Below are positions 1 through 7,885 of a DNA stretch of 43,455 bases, piece by piece. Position numbers and translations under genes: made by a program. Below the pieces are notes generated by a model, which saw nothing but the letters and a program-made list of their open reading frames with translations, had not been told where the DNA came from and did no database searches. Location of the stretch: assembly GCA_947478865.1 (NCBI GenBank), contig CANJXF010000036.1:1-43455 (forward strand), given 5' to 3'. The stretch is from Verrucomicrobiales bacterium (GTDB lineage Bacteria; Verrucomicrobiota; Verrucomicrobiia; Limisphaerales; CANJXF01). Position 1 is the stretch's first letter. The number at the start of each line of letters is the position of its first letter.

Positions 1-30
1 ACGAGGGTTCGATTCCCTTCACCCGCTCCA
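1..30 (+). tRNA. tRNA-Gly, 3' end only (runs off left edge)
   Basis: The first 30 bases fold as the T arm and 3' acceptor strand of a tRNA. Bases 3-7 pair with 15-19 around a TTCGATT loop. Bases 20-26 (CACCCGC) are the acceptor strand, T27 the discriminator and 28-30 an encoded CCA. The implied 5' acceptor GCGGGTG and the U73 discriminator fit bacterial tRNA-Gly, but the anticodon lies outside the window, so the amino acid is inferred. tRNA 3' ends are common integration sites for islands, and a foreign-looking block follows. Confidence 0.85.
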
Positions 31-514
31 AACCTCATTTAAACCAATAGAATCAATGGTTTCGTGAGTTTTAATGTTTCCTTAATGGGCTAACTGCTAA
101 CGCCTACTGCTAACAAGTCCACCCGTTTCAACTAGGTTTTGCCTTGTTGCATTGAATGATTTTCTGGGCTGGTTGTGGTGGAACATGGTTTTTTTGACTT
201 CTCACACAAAGGGGGCGGAATGACGCCCAATCCGCTGGGAACGGGCAGGCTAAAAGATTCCTTATGGGGGCGGCGGGCAGGGCGGGCAAAGTGATCTGTA
301 AAAAAGGCGAAGGAATCTCTTGGTGATGACGTAGAGCAAGGATAAAGGAACGCTTCGGGTGATTTCTATGAGACCAAATTTTGAAAATACACCATACAAT
401 CACGCCACCCCACCCCCCGTTAAAGGATACCGTGACACCGCTGGGGAAAGCCGGTTACCGAGCCGGTCGCCGTGCGCGTGGGGAGCTTGGGAGTTGTGGT
501 TTACACCTGCGCCT
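31..514. other. gene-poor spacer between tRNA and accessory block
   Basis: No convincing gene is visible on either strand; the short open frames here have no recognisable family and no ribosome binding site. The stretch has mixed composition, with AT-rich segments near 31-125 and 340-400 and a G-rich stretch near 265-290. A short imperfect repeat of the form TAACTGCTAACGCCTACTGC followed by TAAC occurs near 91-115. I found no second copy of the tRNA 3' end in the window that would mark a right attachment site. Confidence 0.5.
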
Positions 515-946
515 CTATTGCTTCACCTTGGCCGCATCGGTCTGACGCGTCTTTTCTTCGGCGCGCTTGGCTTTGTCTTCCTCGATTTTAAGCTGCTGAA
601 CTTTTGCCACCGTTTCTTGCACATCCAGCTCTCTCCTTTTCAACGCCCGTTCCTCTGCGGAAATGGCGTCCTGTCTGGACCGGGATGCGATGATAGCCCC
701 CTGCTGGGCGAAATAATCCGCCGCCTGTCTCTTTTCCGCATCAATTCGTTTTTGATCGGCAATCGCTGTATCGGGATCAATTTTGAGTTTTGCAAGGACT
801 TCGGGATGAAGTTCTTTTACGTCTAAAATCTTCCGCGCGCCGATTTCCGCGCGAAGTTTATGCCCACCTTGTGCCAAACGTGCCAACCGTGACACTCGCC
901 CTCGTTTGTCACGAGTGGCACGAGTGTCACGGCTAGCTTGGCACAA
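515..946 (-). CDS. small hypothetical coiled-coil protein
   Basis: About 143 residues from a TTG at 946; GTG or TTG codons about 18-21 residues in are equally possible starts, and no in-frame ATG exists near the beginning. The first 25 residues are Arg-rich and come from a degenerate repeated GTGTCACG/GTGGCACG DNA motif (about 862-932). The conserved-looking core starts near residue 36 (an ARKILDVKELHPEVL-type segment). It is followed by a charged Ala/Glu/Lys/Gln-rich stretch (about residues 60-143) predicted to form a coiled coil. There is no signal peptide, membrane segment or known catalytic motif. It lies just downstream of the DUF3987 remnant on the same strand, so it probably belonged to the same mobile unit. 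Function unknown. Confidence 0.45.
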   Translation of the reverse strand: MCQASRDTRATRDKRGRVSRLARLAQGGHKLRAEIGARKILDVKELHPEVLAKLKIDPDTAIADQKRIDAEKRQAADYFAQQGAIIASRSRQDAISAEERALKRRELDVQETVAKVQQLKIEEDKAKRAEEKTRQTDAAKVKQ

Positions 947-947
947 T

Positions 948-1223
948 TCATTTCCGCGCTTTGGTGAAGGTCCGCGTGATGTGTCCGCCGGTTTCCGGTT
1001 TGGAATCCTTTCCGGTTAATTCGCCGTCCGCTTCCATCCGCGCGAGCAGGGCGTGCGCTTCCTCTGCGCTGGGTACGATTCGCGCCCGGTAAACTTCCCG
1101 TGCCGTGATGCCCTTGGGATGATCGGCAAGCAGTGCCAGGATTTCATCGTGTTTCGCGCGGCGGGCTTCGTGGCGTCCACGAGCAAGGATGCGAAGCTGT
1201 TCACCAGCAAACCAGTCTGCCAA
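948..1223 (-). pseudogene. DUF3987-type protein, C-terminal stub
   Basis: About 91 residues starting ADWFAGEQLRIL and containing a segment (ITAREVYRARIV then EEAHALLARMEADGEL) that reads like the small winged-helix-like tail found at the C-terminus of DUF3987 proteins. These are plasmid/phage-associated primase-helicase-like proteins carried on mobile elements. The rest of the protein, usually several hundred residues more, is missing: upstream of the TTG at 1223 the frame closes within three codons, exactly where PglZ homology begins on the opposite strand. I therefore treat it as a truncated gene. The family assignment rests on motif memory and is moderate; the truncation itself is visible. 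Confidence 0.5.
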
Positions 1224-1225
1224 GG

Positions 1226-2446
1226 CAGTTCTTCACCCAATACGTCCAGCCGTTTCTAGCCAAGAATCAAAAAGTGTTCGTCATCATCTCCGATGCTTTG
1301 CGTTACGAGGCGGCGGCGGATTTCGCGCAGCGGCTGCGCTCCGCCAATCGCTGGACCGCCGAAGTGGACGCGGTCTTTGGTGTGCTCCCATCCTACACCC
1401 AGCTCGGCATGGCGGCGCTCTTGCCCGGCAAGCAGTTGGCCGTGGACGCCACGACAGCCACCGTCACGGTGGATGGCCAAAGCGCCACCGGCACCGAAAA
1501 CCGGGCGAAGATTTTAAGTCTCGCCTCCGGCGGCAAGGGGACAGCGATTCAGGCCGAGGATTTTCTGGAGCTGAATACCAAAACCGATGGCCGCGCGCTC
1601 ATGCGCGATCACGAGGTCATTTACATTTTCCACAACGTCATTGATAAGACCGGTGACGCGCCCGGCACGGAAGGCAAAACGTTCGATGCCGTAGAACAGG
1701 CGTTTGAAGAGTTGGACCTGATCATCAAGAAGGTGGCGAACATCAACGGGAGCAACATGCTGCTTACGGCGGATCACGGCTTTCTTTTCCAGCAGGACGA
1801 TGTCGCCGCCGACGATGCCACGACGTTGCCCGCCGCCCGCGAATGGACGTTCCGCAACCGACGGTTTTCCTTCGGTCGCGGCATCCCAGCCGCGACCAAG
1901 GTGAAAGTCTTTGACAGCGCCGCTGTCGGGGTCAGTGGGGACTGGTCGGCGGCGTTTCCGCTCTCGCTCGGTCGCTTTCCGCTCCAGGGTTCAGGAATGC
2001 GCTACGTTCACGGCGGCATCAGCCTTCAGGAAGTGGTCGTGCCCGTGGTAAAAATCCACAAGGCCCGCACGGATGATACCGGCCGCGTGGAAGTCGAGTT
2101 GCTCCGCGTGCCGGCCAAGATTACCACGGGTCAATTATCCATCGCGCTCTTCCAGGATCGGCCGGCGCTGGACAAGGTTCTGCCCCGGACGCTCCGCGTC
2201 GGCGTCTTCGCCAAAGACGGCACCAGCCTATCCGAAATCAAGACGCTGACGTTTGATTCCAAAGAGACCGAAGCACGTCAGCGCGAAACCACCGTGCTCA
2301 TTGTGCTGTCCCCGGCCGCCGATGCCTTCAACAACCGCGACGTGGATCTCCGCCTCGAAGAAATGGTGCCCGGCACGACCCAGATCGTCACCTACAAGAC
2401 GCACAGCCTTAAACTCCAGAAACCCTTCACCACGGATTTCGAATGA
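1226..2446 (+). pseudogene. pglZ: PglZ (BREX alkaline-phosphatase-fold protein), N-terminally truncated
   Basis: From QFFTQYV at 1226 the frame encodes about 406 residues that match the C-terminal half of BREX PglZ, normally around 800-850 residues. The alkaline-phosphatase-superfamily core is present: FVIISDALRYE carries the first metal-binding Asp and LLTADHGFLF the later Asp-His pair. In type 1 BREX, PglZ is essential for defence and for methylation by PglX. The open frame extends upstream to 1133, but those codons overlap the DUF3987 stub and are not PglZ-like, so the N-terminal half is really gone. The stop overlaps the brxL start by four bases (ATGA at 2443), the usual pglZ-brxL coupling. 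No promoter or start codon is evident, so expression is doubtful. Identity is strong; activity is doubtful. Confidence 0.85.
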
Positions 2447-4572
2447 ATACCGAACCTACTCCCGACCCGGTGCCTGTTGACGCGCCGGCTGAAAGCACGG
2501 AGCCGTTTGTCGCCGCGCCCCGCCAGTTGAGTCCGCTGGATCAAAAAATCCTCAAACATTTCCCCGGACTGGTCGTGCGCAAAGACCTGACCAAGGGACT
2601 CAAGCAAAACGCGGTCGTCCCGACTTATGTGCTGGAATACCTCCTCGGCCAGCACTGCGCCACCGATGACAACGACGTCATCAAGGCCGGGCTGGAATCG
2701 GTTCAGAAAATTCTCGCCAAGCATTACGTCCATCGCAATCAGGCGCAGTTGGTCAAATCCACCATCAAGGAAAAGGGCCGCCACAAGGTCATTGATAAAC
2801 TCACGGTGGAATTGAACGACAAAGGCGGTTTCTACGAAGCCGAGTTCACCAATCTGGGCATCAAGAAAGTTCCCGTCTCCGATGATTTCGTGCGGCGGTT
2901 TCCCAAGCTCTTGGTCGGTGGCATCTGGTGCATTACCGATGTGACCTACGAGGTGGCCGAAGATCAAAAAGTCAGCCCGTGGCAGATTGACACGCTGAAA
3001 CCCATCCAGGTGGCCGGCGTGGACTACGAGCAGTTTCTCAAAGCGCGGGCGGAGTTCACCACCGAGGAATGGATGGACGTGCTCATGCAGAGCGTGGGTT
3101 TCAATCCCGAAATGTTCGGGCGACGCGCCAAGCTGCTCACGTTGATTCGCCTCATTCCCTATTGTGAGCGCAACTACAACCTGCTCGAACTCGGACCCAA
3201 GGGCACTGGCAAATCCCACATCTACGCAGAGTTCTCGCCGCACGGGATGCTCATTTCTGGCTCGGAAGTGACCGCGCCCAAATTGTTCGTCAGCAATACG
3301 TCCAACGGCAAAATCGGCCTCGTCGGTTTCTGGGATTGTGTCTGCTTCGACGAGTTCGCCGGCAAGGACAAGAAGGTGGATAAGACGCTGGTGGACATCA
3401 TGAAGAATTACATGGCCAACCGGACATTCTCGCGGGGCATCGAGCAGCTCACCGCCGAGGCGTCCATGGTCTTCATGGGCAATACCAAGAAGTCGGTGGC
3501 CTACATGCTCAAGCACTCGCACTTCTTTGAGCCGCTGCCGGACAAATACATTGATTCCGCCTTCCTGGACCGCCTCCACGCCTACAATCCCGGCTGGGAA
3601 GTCGCGCCCATCCGGCATGAACTATTCACCAACGGATATGGATTTGTCGTGGATTACATCGCCGAAGTGCTGAAGCACCTGCGGACGGAGGATTTCACCA
3701 GTGCCTACAAGCAACATTTTGAAATAACATCCGAGGTTTCCACCCGCGACCAGACGGGTTTTGAAAAAACCTTCTCCGGCCTGATGAAAATCCTTTTCCC
3801 TAATGGCAAGGCCACGCCGAAGGAAATGGAGGAACTGCTCGCCTTTGCGATGGAAGCCCGGCGACGTGTGCGCGAGCACATCCTGCGGATTGATGACACC
3901 TTCAAACGCCACGACTTTATTTACCAGCCGGTCGGCGGCGGCAAAGCCGTCACGGTGCTCACGCCGGAGGAACTCCAGTATCCCACCTTTGCCGGACCGC
4001 GCATTCAGCCGGCGGCTGATGGTGAAACGTCTCACGAAGCGCCCGCCGAGCCAGCGGCAGCCAAACCACCGGAAGTGAAATCGGACCAACCACAGACCGG
4101 CCATGTGGTAATTCCAGAGAACACCAAAGGTTGGAGCTATCACCGCTTGTTTGCGAAACATCTCACCGGCGCACGCACCATCACCATCAATGATCCCTAC
4201 GTCCGGATGTTTTTTCAGGCCCGCAACCTCATGGAGCTGCTCCAGATGATCCATGACTTGGTGCCGGAAGGTGATGAAGTTGCCGTCCACCTGAAAACCC
4301 AGTCCGACCCTGACTCATGCGTCAAGCAGGCCGAGAATTTGAATCAGATCGCCGAATCATTCACCGGTTCACGCGTGGCCTTTACCTGGGAGGATGACCA
4401 AAGCCCCAATTTCCACGCCCGCAACCTCACCACGGACACCGGCTGGAAAATCACGATCGACCGCGGCTTGGACATTTTCCAGAAATACGAATCCGGCCCG
4501 TTTTCATTGGAGCAAGCCATCCAGGAAGCCCGCCTGACGCGCGGCGCCGAAATCACCTACCTGAAATTGTGA
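2443..4572 (+). CDS. brxL: BrxL-like BREX AAA+ protein with PLD-like (MIT_C-type) C-terminal domain
   Basis: 709 residues, intact. An Ala/Pro-rich leader (1-28) precedes the BrxL core. Walker A is GPKGTGKS (251-258) and Walker B is VCFDE (300-304), so an ATPase ring is expected. BrxL is the DNA-binding effector-stage protein of type 1 BREX. A Pro/Ala linker (about 525-560) leads to a C-terminal domain (about 565-709) that does not look like a Lon protease. It reads like the phospholipase-D-like MIT_C domain: TINDPYVRMFFQARNLMELL, then HARNLTTDTGWKI (H658, R660) and RGLDIFQKYE. The gene is translationally coupled to the truncated pglZ and ends 25 bp before the cyclase-like gene. The BrxL call is firm; the C-terminal domain call is from motif recognition. 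Confidence 0.88.
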   Translation: MNTEPTPDPVPVDAPAESTEPFVAAPRQLSPLDQKILKHFPGLVVRKDLTKGLKQNAVVPTYVLEYLLGQHCATDDNDVIKAGLESVQKILAKHYVHRNQAQLVKSTIKEKGRHKVIDKLTVELNDKGGFYEAEFTNLGIKKVPVSDDFVRRFPKLLVGGIWCITDVTYEVAEDQKVSPWQIDTLKPIQVAGVDYEQFLKARAEFTTEEWMDVLMQSVGFNPEMFGRRAKLLTLIRLIPYCERNYNLLELGPKGTGKSHIYAEFSPHGMLISGSEVTAPKLFVSNTSNGKIGLVGFWDCVCFDEFAGKDKKVDKTLVDIMKNYMANRTFSRGIEQLTAEASMVFMGNTKKSVAYMLKHSHFFEPLPDKYIDSAFLDRLHAYNPGWEVAPIRHELFTNGYGFVVDYIAEVLKHLRTEDFTSAYKQHFEITSEVSTRDQTGFEKTFSGLMKILFPNGKATPKEMEELLAFAMEARRRVREHILRIDDTFKRHDFIYQPVGGGKAVTVLTPEELQYPTFAGPRIQPAADGETSHEAPAEPAAAKPPEVKSDQPQTGHVVIPENTKGWSYHRLFAKHLTGARTITINDPYVRMFFQARNLMELLQMIHDLVPEGDEVAVHLKTQSDPDSCVKQAENLNQIAESFTGSRVAFTWEDDQSPNFHARNLTTDTGWKITIDRGLDIFQKYESGPFSLEQAIQEARLTRGAEITYLKL

Positions 4573-4597
4573 ATCCAATAAGCCCGCCCTGAAATAA

Positions 4598-5518
4598 ATG
4601 CCCCCCATCGTCGCTTACCTTGATGTTCTTGGTTTTTCAAGCTACACAGAAAAGGATCTGTATGGAGCGCAGTTATTGTTGCGGCATCAGGAATTTATTC
4701 TCCAGACGGCCCTCCAAGACGGGCAAAGTCACCCAGCCAGTTCTTATACCGATCCCGGTCTAGCCGCCGTTGCCGAGGCGCATCTTGTTGATAGCTTCAA
4801 ACACTTCCTGCCGTTTAGTGACTCAATTTTTATCGTAAGCGAGAGCCCGGATAAATTTGCACGACAGCTCAGTAACTTCTTAATTTCCTGCCTCAGACTT
4901 GTGGATCGTGCGTATGATAATCCGGCGAAACCGGAGGAGGTTGAAATTACTAACATTACCACCGGGGAAAAGCGTGTGGAAAAATGGTATCCCCCGCTTT
5001 GGCGCGGCGGTATCGCAACTGGAGAATTAGCGGCTTTCAAGGCCATGGGAATTGAAAATGGAAAGCCGGTGCCAATTCCGAACCTGGCTGGCATGGCGGT
5101 CGTCAAGGCTGCCAAACTCGAAGAATGGGCCAAGAAGGAAAAGTGTCGTGGGCCGCGCCTTTTCTGTGAAGCGGGGTTTGAAAAGTTATTTGGCGAGGAT
5201 ATAAAGCCATATTTTCAACCTGTTAAGGATTCGGTGTCAGAGTTCCTCTGGCCAGCATTTCTATTCCAGTGTGGCAACAATCCTCAAATGGACATGCAAC
5301 ACTTCCATGATCTATGGCGGCCAGCAGTTTGCCTGTGGAAATCCAAAAGGGGGCAACCTGTATTTGAACACTATGACGAATTTTTGAAGCTCCTCATCCG
5401 ATCGTTTTTACGTTGGGCAGAAGTTGTTGGTTGCAAGCCCGAGGCGCGCAAATATGTTGAGTTATGGATCACCGCAGACTTGTCCAAAGAATTGATTGAA
5501 TCGTATCTGCCCTATTGA
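4598..5518 (+). CDS. class III nucleotidyl cyclase-like protein
   Basis: 306 residues, cytosolic, no membrane segment. It carries the order of motifs expected of a class III (adenylate/guanylate) cyclase fold. AYLDVLGFS (D9) corresponds to the first metal-binding Asp. PFSDSIFIV (D75) corresponds to the second. RGGIATGEL (136-144) matches the RxGIxxG strand, and AGMAVVKAAKLEEW (164-177) matches the GxxVxxAxxLE helix. Spacing between the two Asp is longer than in canonical enzymes (66 residues). It has no receiver, PAS or HAMP domain. Soluble cyclase-fold proteins of this size occur in defence loci (Pycsar uridylate/cytidylate cyclases are one example), and this one follows brxL by 25 bp on the same strand. 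No partner effector gene is present next door. Cyclase activity and nucleotide choice are inference. Confidence 0.65.
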   Translation: MPPIVAYLDVLGFSSYTEKDLYGAQLLLRHQEFILQTALQDGQSHPASSYTDPGLAAVAEAHLVDSFKHFLPFSDSIFIVSESPDKFARQLSNFLISCLRLVDRAYDNPAKPEEVEITNITTGEKRVEKWYPPLWRGGIATGELAAFKAMGIENGKPVPIPNLAGMAVVKAAKLEEWAKKEKCRGPRLFCEAGFEKLFGEDIKPYFQPVKDSVSEFLWPAFLFQCGNNPQMDMQHFHDLWRPAVCLWKSKRGQPVFEHYDEFLKLLIRSFLRWAEVVGCKPEARKYVELWITADLSKELIESYLPY

Positions 5519-5590
5519 GCCATCAAACTTTGTTTGCCGGTTCATCCACGGCGGCCTTGTTCGCGTTCACGAAGCCTTGAAGTTTGCCGT

Positions 5591-7780
5591 GACGTCCGTG
5601 TTCGACTCAATCTTTCGGGAAACTACAACGGCGATCTTTACGGCTACCTTCGTCACAGCAGCGGTCTCGCGGTGCTGCTGAACCGTCCGGGCCGCACCCC
5701 CGCCAATCCTTACGGCTACAGCGATGCGGGATTCAATATCACTCTTGCCGATTCGGCGACGAACGACCTGCACAATTATCGCACGGTGACAACCCCTCCG
5801 GCGGGTTCTGCACTTGCTGGAAGCTGGAAGCCTGATGCTCGTTACGTCCATCCTACGCTGGTGACGGACACCTCGACACGCTCCGCGTTTTTAAGTGTGT
5901 TCAACGGCTTGAATGCGAACGGCACGTGGACGCTATTCCTCGCTGACATCGATCCGGGTGGAACAAACTCCCTCAACAGTTGGGCGCTGGAAATCACGGG
6001 TAATCCCAAAATTAAACCCATTGTCACCTGGACGAATCCTGTTGCCATCGCCTACCCGGCTGCGCTCAGTGCAACCCAACTCAACGCTGCGGCCGATGTC
6101 CCGGGCGTATTCACCTATTCACCATCCGCGGCCACCATCCTAAGCGCTGGCAGCAACCAGACGCTTTCTGTCACCTTCGTGCCGCGTGATACCACCAACT
6201 ACGCAATTATCACCACGAACGTTAGCCTGACGGTGCTGAAGGCGCCGCTCACGATCACGGCCAACGCCACAAACAGAATCTATGGCGGCGCGAACCCGAC
6301 GTTTACCGCGAGCTATAGCGGCTTTATTTCGGGCGAAGGCCCGACGAATCTCATCACTCCAGTGACCTTCTCCACACCCGCCACCACGAGCAGCCCAGCA
6401 AACACCTACGCCATCACGCCCGGTGACGCTACGGCGCAGAACTACGCCATTTCCTTCGTCAACGGAACTTTGACGGTAGTGCCCGCCGCGTTGAGCGTGG
6501 TGGCGCAGGATGCAACTCGGACCTACGGGGAAACAAATCCGATCTTTACCGGCGCGCTGGCCGGCTTGTTGAACAACGATGACATTACGGCGAGTTATAC
6601 GACCGCGGCGACAATGAACAGTCCTGTGGGAATCTACGACATAACGCCGGTGTTGAACGATCCCGGTGGCAAGCTTTCCAACTACACTCTGTTCAGCACC
6701 AACGGAGTAATGGCGATAACGGCGGGAACCATCATTGTTACCGCCAACGACAAGGCCAAGGTCTACGGCGAGGCGTTGCCCGGATTGACTGCTAGTTATG
6801 CGGGCTTCGTTCTTGGTGAAGACACGAACAGTCTCACGACGCTGGCAGCGTTGACCACGACCGCCGTTGCGACGAGCGACGTTGGCTTTTATCCGATCAC
6901 GGCCAGCGGCGCGGCGAGTTCCAATTATACGTTCAATTACATCACCGGCATACTCACCATTGCGCAATCAATCACGGCGGGGACGCTCACGTCTTCGACC
7001 AATCCGGCGCCGCCCGGCGTCAATGTGATCTTCACGATGACGGTGAATGCGTTCGCGCCCGGAGCTGGCACGCCGAGCGGTACAGTGGACTTCCGCGTGG
7101 ACGACACTATTGCAGGGTCAGTCGTGTTGTCCGGCGGCGTGGCAACCTTTTCGCTCGATACGTTGCCTACCGGAATTCACAGTGTCGTGGCTGAGTATAC
7201 TGGGAATTCGAACTTTTTAGGGACCACAAACTCTCTCACGCCTGCACAACTCACGACGGCCGCCGTCTACGCCGCCTCCGACACGCTTGAGCGCTATCCA
7301 TCTCAAGGGGTGAAAGTGCGTATCGCTGCGCTTCTAGCCAATGATTTTACGGTGGATACGAATGGCTTCGCGTTTGAATCGGCTGCCGCGACGAGTTCTG
7401 AGGGCGGAACGATTTCGATGAATGAAGGTTGGCTTTTCTACGAGCCACCATCGGGATTCACCAATGCAGACACTTTTACTTATGTCATTACCAACAGCGT
7501 CGGACAGTCGGCGGTGGGCACAGTGACGGTCGTAACGCACCCGAACGTGGATCCGTCACAAAGCGCCGGCCCGGTGCAATTACTTGGCGGCGGCGACCGC
7601 CTCGTCGAGTTCCTGGGAATTCCTGACCGCACTTACACGATTGAGTTCACCGAGCAACTCGACCCGGCAGATTGGCAGCCGCTCGGCACGAGCCGGGCCG
7701 ACGTTACAGGTTGGTTCGAGTTCATTGACACCCCGCCGACCAACGCGCCGGTGAGATCTTACCGTTCAACCCACCCGTAA
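5591..7780 (+). pseudogene. secreted P-domain/MBG/Ig-like surface protein, N-terminus missing
   Basis: From 5591 the translation matches its neighbour at 7886-10036 from the middle of the P-domain (DVRVRLNLSGNYNGDLYGYL here, SVKVRLKVDGEFNGDLIGHL there). The signal peptide and first ~50 residues are absent; the frame is open back to a TTG at 5534 but that leader is unrelated. Domains in order: rest of the proprotein-convertase P-domain, an Ig-like strand-rich unit, three MBG/YDG-type repeats (TITANATNRIYGGANPTFTA style), a Big_3-type Ig domain, a cadherin/VCBS-like unit, and a 60-residue C-terminal cap ending YRSTHP that its paralogue shares. Without a signal peptide it cannot be exported as built, hence pseudogene. 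The break coincides with the right edge of the BREX/cyclase block. Confidence 0.75.
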
Positions 7781-7885
7781 ATCATGAAAATAAACTTCAT
7801 CAAGTTCCTCACTTTCCGTATCGCGGGCGCACAGCCGCGGGCCGGATTCAACGACAATCTGTGCAAGAAAACTCAAACCCAAACT

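Noticed and set aside
359-826. 155-codon plus-strand frame over the small coiled-coil gene
   Set aside because: It is the antisense of the minus-strand frame and shows no domain; the minus-strand reading has the protein-like composition.
1133-1225. N-terminal extension of the pglZ frame
   Set aside because: These codons are the antisense of the DUF3987 stub and do not resemble PglZ; the open frame is accidental.
4598-5518. Complete Pycsar operon (cyclase plus effector)
   Set aside because: No adjacent TM- or TIR-type effector with a cyclic-nucleotide-binding domain exists in the window; the next gene is a truncated surface protein.
7784-7885. Longer N-terminus for the surface protein
   Set aside because: ATG 7886 begins a canonical signal peptide; the upstream residues would bury it behind a polar leader.
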